Below, in pieces: positions 1 to 7,216 of a DNA stretch of 64,000 nt. The DNA lies in assembly GCF_036059255.1 (NCBI RefSeq), contig NZ_CP107947.1, forward strand, positions 4,154,001 to 4,218,000, given 5' to 3'. The translations under genes were made by a program, and so were the position numbers. Below the pieces are notes generated by a model. It saw nothing but the letters and a program-made list of their open reading frames with translations, was not told the DNA's origin and did no database searches. Source of the DNA: Micromonospora sp. NBC_00389 (lineage in GTDB: Bacteria; Actinomycetota; Actinomycetes; Mycobacteriales; Micromonosporaceae). Position 1 is the stretch's first letter, and each line of letters opens with the position of its first letter.

Positions 1-170
1 CGATGACGGCTCGCCGCAGGGCGGGGGCGTGCCAGCCCAAGGAGCGGTGAAGGAACGATCTCGTGGGGATACCTTTCATCGTCCGAGTGTCTCCGACCAC
101 ATCGCATGGCGGGCTCATGGCCCGCGCAGCGGAACCCGGAGATTACCTGGACGGCCCACTGAGGGATCTA
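1..170. other. Left flank, no gene recognised
   Basis: This stretch lies outside the IS630 element. I see no convincing reading frame or RNA. It ends with the TA dinucleotide (169-170) that serves as the left target duplication of the IS. Confidence 0.5.
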
Positions 171-183
171 GTGCAGCACCGCG

Positions 184-531
184 TTAATCCTTCGGGGGTG
201 CGGGTTCGGGGGTGAGGTCGGCGAGGTAGAGCCCTGCGGCGCAGTCGATGGCGTCTTCGGGGGTGCCGGTGGGCCAGCCGGTGGGCAGGATGTTGACCTC
301 GTAGCCGTCGCGGCTGGCCAGGTAGGTGGCGAACTGCCAGTGGTCGTGGTGTCCGTTCCAGCGCAGCCGGCACAGCTGCCAGACCTCGCTGTCATCGGTG
401 ACCGCGTCGATGTAGGCGTAGTCGCCGCGCCAGCGCACGGTCAGGTCGGCTAGCTGTGGCCAGCGCAGCTTGTGGTGCTCGGCGACGCGCCGTTGCAGGG
501 TGGTCTTGGCGGTGGCGGGCATGCGGGCCAT
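184..531 (-). CDS. IS630-associated passenger protein, unknown function
   Basis: The protein of about 115 residues starts MARMPATAKTTLQRRV and has a Trp/Arg-rich middle (LRWPQLADLTVRW, LCRLRWNG) and a conserved-looking end (GTPEDAIDCAAGLYL). I recognise this type as a hypothetical protein often found in actinobacterial genomes near IS630 transposases; no function is known to me. I chose the start at 531 because the upstream in-frame extension is antisense to the transposase start region and has unnatural composition. The stop codon lies inside the left terminal inverted repeat, so the gene fills its end of the element exactly and is transcribed divergently from the transposase. This arrangement argues that it moves with the IS. 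Confidence 0.6.
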   Translation of the reverse strand: MARMPATAKTTLQRRVAEHHKLRWPQLADLTVRWRGDYAYIDAVTDDSEVWQLCRLRWNGHHDHWQFATYLASRDGYEVNILPTGWPTGTPEDAIDCAAGLYLADLTPEPAPPKD

Positions 532-647
532 GACGTCATCGTGCCTCGCCCGGCGTGTCGGGCTGGCGTCGACCCGCCGCCACCGGTAGGGCTCGTCCTC
601 GCGGTCGGCCCGTGTCCCCTCCCGCCGACCGCGGGAAGGGCGATCAG

Positions 648-1701
648 ATGGCCACCGCGACCGCATCGACCGTTGCCATCGACGATGATGCGCGTGGTCG
701 GCTGACCGCGCTGGCCCGTTCCCGCACCGCACCCCACCAGCAGGTTCAGCGGGCCCGTATCGTCCTCGCCGCGGCGGCCGCCACACCCAACGCGGTGATC
801 GCCCGCCAGCTGTCGATCAGCCAGGACACCGTGCGCACGTGGCGGGATAGGTTCGTCTCTTACGGCTTGGCCGGGCTGACCGGCCGGCCGCGTCCGGGCC
901 GCCCGCTACGGCCCGGACGTGCACCTGCGGATCGTGGCCACCGTCACCGGGCAGCTGCCCGAAGCCGATTCGGCGTGGACACACCGGCTGATCGCCGAGC
1001 ATCTGAGCGAAGACGGGATCTCCGCCTCACAGGTCGGACGGATCCTGGCCGATCTGGACCTCAAACCCCGCCGGGTCCGTGGCTGGCTGACCCGCCCCGC
1101 CGACCCGGACTTCTTCAGCAAGGCCGCCGACGTGTGTGACCTGTACCTGCACCAACCCCAAGACTCAATCGTGGTATGCGTCGATGAGAAGACCGCGATC
1201 GGCGCCCGCAGCCGCAAACACCCTGAGCAGCGCGCCCAGCCAGGCCGCGTGGCCCGACGCGAGTTCGAGTACATCCGCCACGGCACCGTGTCAATCATCG
1301 CCGCCCTCGACGTGCACAGCGGGCACGTCGTCACCGAACAAATCGCCAAGAACGACTCCGCGACGTTCATCGCGTTCCTGACCACGCGCGACGCGCACGT
1401 CGATCCGGCGCTGACGATCCACCTCGTGCTCGACAACGGATCGTCACACACATCGAAGGCCACCACGAAATGGCTGGCCGCACATCCTCGCTTCCAACCC
1501 CACTACACACCCAAACACGCGTCCTGGCTGGACCAAGCCGAGCTGTTCTTCTCGATCCTGACCCGCAGGCTGCTACGCCGCGGCGAGTTCACCTCCCGCC
1601 AGGACCTCGCCGACAAGATCGAAAACTTCACCATCGTCTACAACCGCACCGCCAAGCCCTACCGGTGGACCTACGACGGACGACCCCTCAAGGTCACCTG
1701 A
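648..1701 (+). pseudogene. IS630-family DDE transposase, frameshifted
   Basis: The ATG at 648 follows a GGAAGGG ribosome binding site. The first frame encodes the N-terminal helix-turn-helix (IARQLSISQDTVRTWRDRF) and the linker GRPRPGRP, then stays open without homology to 1139. The catalytic half is in the +1 frame, picked up at about 904 (RYGPDVHLRIV) and running to 1701. It shows the DDE triad in CVDEK, LVLDNGSSH and WLDQAELFF. The frames change in a C/G-rich run near 895-905. This is either a simple indel or a recoding site; many IS630 elements do use frameshifting, but the usual A-rich slippery sequence is not seen here, so I call it broken. Confidence 0.8.
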
Positions 1702-1942
1702 CCCCCGAAGAACTAACGCATTGCTGCACTAGCAATCGTCGTCCCTCTGCGCCCGTCACGCTCCGCGAGCCGACTGCACAGCCGCGACGAAGCGTCGGAC
1801 ACGTGCTGCTTGCGGGCGGACGCCGACGACCGGTCCATGGCCCGCCGGCATCTCCACCAGGGATCAGTTTCGGGATGGTGAGGGAGGGCCTGCGGCTGGG
1901 TAGTCTGGTGAGGAATTCCAGTGGCGGATACGGCGATCTGAG

Positions 1943-2275
1943 TCAGTGACAGGCGGGCAGCTGGCGGCCGGCACTGAGGACGGTGCCGTCGGGACGGACG
2001 ATCGCCACCCGGGCCCCACCTGTCCTCAGCCACTGGTGTAGCTCGCCGCCGGGTTCCGCAGTCACGAGAACTGCTCCACGCCGTTCGATGTCGGCTCGTT
2101 GGGTGGCGGGCGGCTCGGTGGACGTGACGATGGCGAATCGGCCTGCGGCCACGTCGTCGAAACGGCGCTCGCCGTCGAGGATCGCGTTCGGGCACAGGCG
2201 GCCCGCGAGGGTGCGGCGCAGGCGTGGCCGGATCACCAGGTCGGACCGGTGGGGCGATGGGTCGTGTCGCCCCAC
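1943..2275 (-). pseudogene. C-terminal stump of MhpA-type FAD hydroxylase
   Basis: About 110 codons encode the tail of a flavin-dependent aromatic hydroxylase of the 3-(3-hydroxyphenyl)propionate hydroxylase group. The recognisable parts are LRRTLAGRLCPNAIL, RFDDVAAGRFAIVTS and the terminal VAIVRPDGTVLSAG, which in this family form the thioredoxin-like C-terminal domain. The FAD-binding and substrate domains (about 400 residues) are absent upstream; the open frame begins only with a GTG at 2275. The neighbouring IS630 element and tRNA scar suggest that deletion or integration removed the rest. Family assignment is from memory of motif patterns and is moderately sure. Confidence 0.5.
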
Positions 2276-2400
2276 CGAAACGAACCTTCATGCCTGCTGT
2301 AGGCGGGTCGCGATAGGTAGGAGCACGTCGTTCTCGTGGTGACGGGAGGTCCCGATGGCGGGGGAGCGGGGCGCGGTGGGACCTGGCGACGTCCTGTCGG

Positions 2401-2456
2401 CCTGCCCCCGTTTACCCCCCGAAAACCCCCGCCTGCGGTTGACAACCAGTGACAAG
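2401..2456 (+). repeat. 56-bp dispersed motif, copy 1
   Basis: This stretch contains TTTACCCCCCGAAAACCCC and ends GACAACCAGTGACAAG. A second copy lies in inverted orientation at 54964-55019 and aligns without gaps over 56 bp. The copy here sits about 85 bp upstream of a tRNA 3' end, and a further TGACAAG occurs near 2512, so an integrase arm-type site is possible. Confidence 0.6.
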
Positions 2457-2541
2457 AACCGATCATTACTTGGTCGTGTCTGTGCAGCTCAGCGCCTATT
2501 TCTGACGGTCAATGACAAGTCGGGGTGGCTACGATTGGTAA

Positions 2542-2576
2542 CAAGGGGTCGTCGGTTCGAATCCGGCCGTCCCGAC
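2542..2576 (+). other. tRNA 3' end remnant (probable att site), copy 1
   Basis: The sequence contains a complete T-arm with its conserved loop (GTCGG TTCGAAT CCGGC) followed by an acceptor 3' strand GTCCCGA, but nothing upstream folds as D-arm or anticodon arm. A 35-bp block starting CAAGGGGT is 31/35 identical to 20707-20741. A tRNA 3' segment with no 5' half is what site-specific integration of an actinomycete integrative element leaves behind. I cannot assign the amino acid. Confidence 0.6.
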
Positions 2577-2582
2577 GCAGGT

Positions 2583-2626
2583 GAGAGGGCTGATCCGGAA
2601 AGCGGGTCGGCTCTTTCGCCGTTTTG
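2583..2626 (+). terminator. Intrinsic terminator after the tRNA 3' end
   Basis: Arms 2583-2596 and 2604-2617 form a 14-bp stem with four G-U pairs around a 7-nt loop, followed by a short TTTT at 2622-2625. It directly follows the tRNA remnant, as the terminator of a genuine tRNA gene would, so it probably came with the tRNA 3' end. Confidence 0.6.
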
Positions 2627-2898
2627 GGGACCAAGATCAGTCAAGTTGGAGTTGTTTGGCGCTGCTTGACCGTCGGTCAAGCTTCAGCGGCCAGTGTGGC
2701 CAGTGTGGTTGATTGCCGAATTCTTCTCTTGCTGTATCAAGGCGGCCCGCGAAGCGGGCCGCGCCGGCCCGGCCCCGGCCTGCTGGCGACCTCCGGCCGG
2801 CATCGGCCGGGCCGGCCGGCCACGTTGACGGACGACCAGGACCCTGAAGACCTCGGGGCTCCGCCCCGAACCCCGGCCCTCCTCAGAGATCTGCCGGG

Positions 2899-3031
2899 GA
2901 TCTCCTCGACGTGCACCACGAGGGCTACCAGCTTCCCCGGACGGGGACAAGGTGGAGCGCCCTACCGGACGAACGACCTTGGCCCCGTCCGGGGAAGCTG
3001 GTAGGTCTGGCGACTGCCCGACGAGGAGATC
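2899..3031. repeat. Nested palindrome, 133 bp
   Basis: The inner arms 2925-2946 and 2983-3004 are perfect 22-bp inverted repeats (starting CTACCAGCTTCCCCGG), extended inward by CAAGGT/ACCTTG. A second pair, GATCTCCTCG (2899-2908) and CGAGGAGATC (3022-3031), nests outside it. The 2684-3050 stretch has no convincing gene. The structure lies about 50 bp before the DUF2199 gene; it could be an origin or transfer-type hairpin of a lost element. Confidence 0.7.
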
Positions 3032-3082
3032 TCGCTCCCTGCGGTTGGTACGCTGCGCGCCCACAAGAGGGGGAGGGACGTT

Positions 3083-3646
3083 GTGGGCAGATTCCTTGAC
3101 CGGTTCCGCAAGCGCGCTGACCCGGTTGATGCCGAACCCGCAGAGGGAATGCGGCACACCACCAAGCTGTGTTCTTGCTGCGGGCAGCCAACGGATGTCC
3201 ATGACCGGCAGGCCCGGTTCCGGCTGCCTGATCCTGTCCTTGACACGCGCATGCAGCACCGGGCACGAGGCGCCTGGCTGAGTCATGCGACCCCGGACGC
3301 TTCGGTGATGATGCAGGTTCCCGGGGTGGGCGCCTTCGTGCGGGCACTGCTCCCCGTGCAGCTGACCGGTGGCTTCAGCGCCACATTCGGGGTGTGGGTC
3401 GCCCTCGATCCCGCTGACCTCCAGCGCGCGTCCGCAGTGTGGTCGGAGCCGGAGTATCAGGACCTACGGCTCCAGGGTTGGCTCGCGAACGCCCTGCCGG
3501 TTTGGGGCCTGCTCACTGCCCCAGTCGAGTTGGAGGTGCGTGACCCGGAGCAGACGCCGTACTGCGCGCACAGTTCTGACCCCGGTCTGGCCAAGGTGCT
3601 CGCTGAGGTTTGGCCGCATGAGGATGTGCTGCCGAGGCTGCCATGA
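3083..3646 (+). CDS. DUF2199 family protein
   Basis: The 187-residue protein matches the DUF2199 pattern: a CxxCG zinc-ribbon-like start (residues about 31-35, CSCCGQPTDVH), then FRLPDPVLDT and long beta-rich stretches such as FGVWVALDP and LLTAPVELEVRDPEQTPY. The function of DUF2199 is unknown. The GTG at 3083 is preceded by a purine-rich GAGGGGGAGGGA, which fixes the start. It stands alone between a large palindrome upstream and a short gene downstream, in a region full of integration scars, so it may be cargo of a mobile element. Confidence 0.8.
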   Translation: MGRFLDRFRKRADPVDAEPAEGMRHTTKLCSCCGQPTDVHDRQARFRLPDPVLDTRMQHRARGAWLSHATPDASVMMQVPGVGAFVRALLPVQLTGGFSATFGVWVALDPADLQRASAVWSEPEYQDLRLQGWLANALPVWGLLTAPVELEVRDPEQTPYCAHSSDPGLAKVLAEVWPHEDVLPRLP

Positions 3647-3666
3647 ACTTCGTGGCGTCGACAGGG

Positions 3667-3688
3667 GAGCGGTCCGCATCTGGTCCGC
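3667..3688 (+). repeat. 22-bp direct repeat, copy 1
   Basis: GAGCGGTCCGCATCTGGTCC and two further bases match 4159-4180 at 20 of 22 positions. The two copies bracket the small gene at 3861 and may be arm-type integrase sites or a regulatory element. Confidence 0.5.
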
Positions 3689-3860
3689 CTAGCCCAGACT
3701 ACGGACCGGACCAGAGGGCGACGGTGTGCCATCCACGTGCCAGTAGCCGGTACCCCGGACGGTCGCGAGCAGGCACGAACGAACGGTCACGCACCTGCTG
3801 GCTTGACGTGGGGCACCAGGCCCTTGTCGGCCATGATCTTCGCCCTTCCAAACTGAAGGT

Positions 3861-4139
3861 GTGAGTATGCGGTTGATCGACTTGGTGGAGCGCCTAGACC
3901 AGCTCCCCGATGAGGCGACGATCTACGCCGGCCGACCCTGGTCCCCGGAGGTACGCGCGGAGGCTGTGGTGGACGATGAGAACCAGCGCTCTGACTACCT
4001 GCTTGAAGTCAGCCTGGCGCGTGAGGTGCTTGAGGTCTGGTCGACGTGGCGCAGTGGCCGAACACCAAGCCCAGCCGAGGCGTGCGCTGCCGTAATCCAC
4101 TACGCGGAATGGGACGCCTACTTTGCGGTGGAGGAGTAG
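3861..4139 (+). CDS. Small unknown protein, DUF7716-like
   Basis: The 92-residue protein begins MSMRLIDLVERLDQLPDEATIYA and contains PWSPEVRAEAV, YLLEVSLAREVLEVW and a C-terminal ACAAVIHYAEWDAYF. This layout resembles DUF7716 proteins, which have no known activity; that assignment is tentative. The GTG at 3861 has GAAGG just upstream; an ATG two codons on is the alternative. It lies between two copies of a 22-bp direct repeat and just before a tRNA-Met scar, so it is probably part of an integrated element. Confidence 0.65.
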   Translation: MSMRLIDLVERLDQLPDEATIYAGRPWSPEVRAEAVVDDENQRSDYLLEVSLAREVLEVWSTWRSGRTPSPAEACAAVIHYAEWDAYFAVEE

Positions 4140-4158
4140 CGGTCGCGCCCCCTTCACC

Positions 4159-4180
4159 GAGCGGTCCGCATTTAGTCCGC
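4159..4180 (+). repeat. 22-bp direct repeat, copy 2
   Basis: This is the partner of 3667-3688 (GAGCGGTCCGCATTTAGTCC and two further bases). It lies 100 bp before the tRNA-Met 3' half. Confidence 0.5.
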
Positions 4181-4279
4181 AAGAGGTCGACGGACAGCGG
4201 GGGAGCAGTGTGAGATGTCGAGAAGCATTTCCGCTGCTAGACCCCTACGCGCGCAGGTCGGCGGGGCGGGCATTTTGAT

Positions 4280-4323
4280 CTCATAATCCCTCGGTTGCGG
4301 GTCGAGTCCCGCCCGCCCCACCA
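4280..4323 (+). other. tRNA-Met (CAT) 3' half, probable att site
   Basis: From the anticodon loop CTCATAA (4280-4286) to a terminal CCA (4321-4323) the sequence reads as the 3' half of a tRNA-Met, with T-arm GCGGG TCGAGTC CCGC and an encoded CCA. The 5' side of the anticodon stem is wrong: TTGAT stands where a strand pairing with TCCCT is needed. No D-arm or 5' acceptor strand is present. The switch at the anticodon loop is typical of the crossover point of actinomycete tyrosine integrases. Confidence 0.75.
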
Positions 4324-4473
4324 CGCACCCCCTGGTCAGGCATGCTGCCCGCGACCCGTGCGAACCGCGCCGAGGTCCGGGCCAACGCCGTCAGTCCGCA
4401 CACGCCAGTGACCGAACTACAAGCGGCCCTGGGAAGCTAGCGACGGCGCTGACGAGGCTCCTTCTGCACGTGA

Positions 4474-4722
4474 TCAATCCGCCAAGTCATCCTCGGCGAG
4501 ATAGCCAACACCGTCGCAGGTGGGGCAAGGCCCGAAAACGCTTCCCATTCCCTTACCCATGCCCGTGGTCTTCACCATGCCTGGAAGCCGCGCAACACCT
4601 CGGCATTCCGGACATCGACGATGAACGCCTTTGGCGCGAGACGAAGGCCGCTGTTCGTCCTGAAGATCTGGCTCCACCTCACGGATCATATGGCCGCAAG
4701 CGTGGCCCGTCTCAGTCCTCAT
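4474..4722 (-). CDS. Small CxxC zinc-ribbon protein, unknown
   Basis: The 82-residue frame has two DnaJ-like zinc motifs, CPECRGVARLP and CPTCDGVGYL, about 30 residues apart, which supports coding. Proteins of this sort are common as unknown cargo of actinomycete integrative elements. The stop is close to the tRNA-Thr and Met scars. The start at 4722 is uncertain because no clear ribosome binding site is visible. A second, unrelated CxxCxGxG micro-gene lies at 7085. Confidence 0.45.
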   Translation of the reverse strand: MRTETGHACGHMIREVEPDLQDEQRPSSRAKGVHRRCPECRGVARLPGMVKTTGMGKGMGSVFGPCPTCDGVGYLAEDDLAD

Positions 4723-4831
4723 CCGGTCCTCAAGAGGTCGAGCCCTGGCCGCTGACGCTGAGAGAGGCCGAGAGGGGTTTCCGCAGGCCAGGCGGGGTTG
4801 GGGCAGGTGGACCGTGGGTGGGTAACTTGAT

Positions 4832-4874
4832 CTCGTAATGCGTAGGTCGACGGTTCGATTCCGTCAGGCGGCTC
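4832..4874 (+). other. tRNA-Thr (CGT) 3' half, probable att site
   Basis: The anticodon loop CTCGTAA (4832-4838), the 3' stem strand, the variable loop and a T-arm GACGG TTCGATT CCGTC are followed by acceptor strand AGGCGGC. The 5' half of the tRNA is missing and is replaced by GGTAACTTGAT. The 13-bp stretch TTGATCTCGTAAT (4827-4839) differs from the one at the tRNA-Met scar (4275-4287) by a single base. An integrase C-terminal remnant ends 17 bp away on the opposite strand, the standard layout of such elements. Confidence 0.75.
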
Positions 4875-4890
4875 GGTACGGAAGCTTAGG

Positions 4891-5145
4891 TCAGAGACCT
4901 GGGCTTCGCCGTTCCCGAGGTCGACCAGGCTGCCGCCGCTGGTGCCAGTCCGCATCCCGCGCCGCGACCGCCTCGTTCGGGCGGTTGGCGACCGCGTTCA
5001 GGTCGTCACCGACCAGGCCCCCGTACAGTCCAGCGTTATCGACGCCGAGGCGTGCCCGAGCTTCCGCTGCACAGCCTTGACGTTCGCGCCCGCCGCCACG
5101 GCCAGACTCGCCGCCGTGTGCCGAAGATCGTCACGAGGGTTCCTC
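4891..5145 (-). pseudogene. Tyrosine integrase C-terminus, decayed
   Basis: Read on the minus strand, one frame gives DDLRHTAASLAVAAG, then VKAVQRKLGHASASITLD, which is the box II region of a phage-type integrase. After a one-base shift near the ITLD codons the other frame gives LYGGLVGDDLNAVAN with the expected catalytic Tyr, and the tail stops at 4891. The His that should precede DLR appears as Asp, so the copy is also mutated at the active site. Only the last 85 or so codons remain. The stop lies 17 bp from the tRNA-Thr 3' half, as expected for int next to att. Confidence 0.7.
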
Positions 5146-5183
5146 CGCTCGCCCGGTTTGGTCGCGGTCCAGGCTTCAGGTGT

Positions 5184-5528
5184 TCACCGGCCCACGGGCG
5201 CTGGGCTTCCATAAGCCATGACACGCAGGAAGACCACCACGATCAACAGAGGAACGATCACCCCGCCCACCATCCCGACGCCGAAGGGCCTGCGGCGTCG
5301 GCTGACGCAAAGCACCGCACCGGTGATCAGGAAAGCGGCCAGAATGCAGGGCGACAGCATGATGTAGAAGAGCCCGGTGTAGGCGGCGGCGCTGTCTGGT
5401 CCTGGGTCCGGGTCTGCCCTCTGCTCGGCACCGGCCTGGGCAGCGGCGAAGTAGACGTACGCGCCGCATGCGATGTATCCGAGAACAGATACGAAGAATC
5501 CGCCGGCTACCTTCGCCCACGTAGGCAT
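5184..5528 (-). CDS. Small membrane protein, unknown
   Basis: The 114-residue protein starts MPTWAKVAGGFFVSVLGYIA. It shows three hydrophobic segments: residues about 6-28, 48-72 (GLFYIMLSPCILAAFLITGAVL) and 83-104 (VGMVGGVIVPLLIVVVFL). A charged loop RRRRP lies between the second and third. I do not recognise a family. The ATG at 5528 is preferred over longer in-frame starts because the upstream extension crosses a dispersed non-coding repeat. It lies just beyond the integrase remnant and is probably element cargo. Confidence 0.55.
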   Translation of the reverse strand: MPTWAKVAGGFFVSVLGYIACGAYVYFAAAQAGAEQRADPDPGPDSAAAYTGLFYIMLSPCILAAFLITGAVLCVSRRRRPFGVGMVGGVIVPLLIVVVFLRVMAYGSPAPVGR

Positions 5529-5668
5529 TGACAGAGTATGACCCGAGCCGGCCGGGCCGACCGCCCCGGGCACAGCCGGCAGTATGCCAGGGGCGGTGCC
5601 CACGAGTGACCGTCCGAACGTCTGACCACGGACGACACCGGATCGAGTATGAAAAGCGAGCACGAGGT

Positions 5669-5797
5669 TGTACAGCCTTGCGTACAGCCAAGACGGCCGA
5701 TGGTCGGGGATAAGAAGCGGCGGCAGCCGACAAACCGAGCAGGTCAACCGCAGCAGCCGACGCGAGCCGACATACCGCATGATCTTTGCAAGGCCGG
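5669..5797 (+). repeat. 129-bp dispersed repeat, copy 1
   Basis: It opens with two close copies of GTACAGCC and ends TGATCTTTGCAAGGCCGG. The second copy at 47123-47251 has exactly the same length. The conserved blocks are the GTACAGCC pair, GAGCAGG, AGCAGCC, GCCGACA and the terminal block. The end resembles the TTGATCT motif at the tRNA scars. Confidence 0.6.
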
Positions 5798-5989
5798 GGC
5801 CGGGGCCGGTGCCCGTTGCGTTCCCGATTGGACGGTCGGCGGGAGTCAGCTGCGGTCAGGTTCGGTGCAGGGACCAGGGCGGGTAGCGCCGGCCAAGCCT
5901 GGTGATGGACCCGCGATGCGGCAGCGTATCGGCACTTCCTAAACCGGGGGCTGCCGTCGCCAGGTTCCGACATCCGACGCACGGCTCGG

Positions 5990-6095
5990 CGTTCAGATCT
6001 GGTGGCCAAGCCCGCCACCCCGACGCCGCCACGAGGTCAAGTTCGGCCTGCCCGGTGGGCCGCCACAGGGTGATCGTGCCGGAGTTGTCGATGGT
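5990..6095 (-). pseudogene. N-terminal stump of an unknown conserved protein
   Basis: The minus strand reads TITLWRPTGQAELDLVAASG followed by WRAWPPDL. I recognise this as the start of a conserved actinobacterial protein of unknown function, whose next expected residues (PDQPIFYPV) are not found. The similarity is short and from memory, so the call is weak. No other gene is seen between 5529 and 6264. Confidence 0.35.
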
Positions 6096-6264
6096 CTACT
6101 CCTCGCCAATCGTGGTTGCGGGGTGGCCGTGCGAGCCACGCGTCCAACATTCTGGTGATCGGCCCCGAGCGTCGCCGTGGCCCGGCCGGCTCGGCCATCC
6201 GAAAGGCGTGCGCGAGCGGTCCCGCATGCGCTCATCTGCCGCTGTCGGTGCGCGATCGGCCGGG

Positions 6265-6906
6265 CTACAGGTTCCCGGACTCTGGCCAGTAGGACCAGTG
6301 CGTGTTGGGCGGCATGTCTGGTGCGTACCGTCTCACATCTCCTGTCGTCAACACGTCGGCGAGCTGGCGGCAGGTCATTGACTGACTGGGAACTGTGTCC
6401 TGGAGAAGGTCTGGGTGGTGCCACTGATCCAGCCGCATGATCTCTGGGATGTCGGCCGGGATCCGCCGCCGCAGCTCGACTTCGTCGGCCAGGAGCAGGT
6501 CCCGGTGGTCCGGGACGAGCCGGCGAAGCACGTCCACCAGATCCTCACCCCGCTCGGCGGCTACCGCGATCCGCCGGCCTCGTACCACAATCGACGTTCC
6601 GTGATAGATCTCAGGCTGGTCAACGTCCTCGATCTCGTCCCAGTTGTCGACCCGGCTCAGGAAGTCCTCGTTGCCGTAGCCCGGTTCGCCCTCGGTCAGA
6701 CAGTTGCTGAAGACGTGAAGGACGTCGATGAGGTTGCCAGCCCTGGGCGAGTATCCCAACGCCTCAACGATGAGCGCCCAACGCTGCGCGTCTCGGTAGG
6801 CGTGAAGCCGGGCATCAACCGCGTAGTAGTAGCCGTGGCCCAGGTCCGGAAACATGAAGTCTGCGGCCGCGGTGTCGAGCTGGTCGAGAATCTCGGCGGA
6901 GCGCAT
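6265..6906 (-). CDS. DUF7003-like protein
   Basis: The protein of about 213 residues has the features I associate with DUF7003: MRSAEILDQLDTAAADFMF, then HGYYYAVDARLHAYRD, ALIVEALGYSPRAGN, a Cys-containing VFSNCLTEGEPGYGNEDFL, and an Asp/Glu-rich second half (LRRRIPADIPEIMRLDQWHH). Its biochemical role is unknown; relatives are often single genes in mobile regions, where immunity roles have been guessed. The start at 6906 is chosen for its fit to family length; an in-frame ATG at 6954 is the alternative, with no good ribosome binding site at either. Confidence 0.65.
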   Translation of the reverse strand: MRSAEILDQLDTAAADFMFPDLGHGYYYAVDARLHAYRDAQRWALIVEALGYSPRAGNLIDVLHVFSNCLTEGEPGYGNEDFLSRVDNWDEIEDVDQPEIYHGTSIVVRGRRIAVAAERGEDLVDVLRRLVPDHRDLLLADEVELRRRIPADIPEIMRLDQWHHPDLLQDTVPSQSMTCRQLADVLTTGDVRRYAPDMPPNTHWSYWPESGNL

Positions 6907-7084
6907 GGTCGTGCAGTGTAGCCACGGGTTCTCCACCATGATCGGTGCGCGCATCTGCCGCTGTTCGAGTGGCGTGCACGGGGGCTGGCCTAGGGGGACG
7001 AGATTGGGTCATGGTGGGACCGAGCAGTATGCGCTCCCGCTGTCTGGCGCTAAGTTGAGACCTGGGATTCCGAGGAGGATTAAA

Positions 7085-7216
7085 GTGCCCAAGCGCGTCA
7101 ACAACGGGCCGGGAGACGACCCGGACGAGTACTGGTTCGAGTGCGAGGACTGCGAGGGCACGGGGACCATAAACGTCCCAGGCGGACGGTGCCTTGCCAT
7201 ACCTGCAAGAAAATAG
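7085..7216 (+). CDS. CxxCxGxG micro-protein, 43 residues
   Basis: A clear GGAGG at 7073-7078 precedes GTG 7085. The protein is acidic at the N-terminus (GPGDDPDEYWFE) and carries a single DnaJ-like CEDCEGTGTI motif. The second CxxC half of a zinc ribbon is absent, so the gene may have lost its tail by a frameshift. The next frame begins inside it. Confidence 0.45.
   Translation: MPKRVNNGPGDDPDEYWFECEDCEGTGTINVPGGRCLAIPARK

Larger units (their letters stand above)
171..1729 (+). mobile_element. IS630-family insertion sequence, complete ends
   Basis: The two ends are imperfect inverted repeats of about 27 bp. The left end begins GTGCAGCACCGCGTTA at 171 and the right end, read on the minus strand from 1729, begins GTGCAGCAATGCGTTA; both continue into CTTCGGGGGT. 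Each end is flanked by TA (169-170 and 1730-1731), the target duplication typical of the IS630/Tc1-mariner group. The element is about 1.56 kb, longer than a minimal IS630, because it carries a divergent passenger gene at its left end. The transposase is broken into two frames, so the copy may be inactive unless it uses recoding. Confidence 0.9.

Noticed and set aside
2684..3286. Minus-strand frame across the 133-bp palindrome
   Set aside because: The repeated FPGRGQG peptide is just the palindrome read twice; composition is not protein-like and it overlaps the DUF2199 gene start.
4838..5214. Plus-strand frames over the integrase relic
   Set aside because: They are shadows of the minus-strand integrase, which has recognisable motifs and the right position beside the tRNA half.
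5776..5797. TGATCTTTGCAAGGCC as a tRNA-Ala (TGC) remnant
   Set aside because: The loop resembles an Ala anticodon loop, but no T-arm or acceptor strand follows at either copy, so I do not call it a tRNA fragment.
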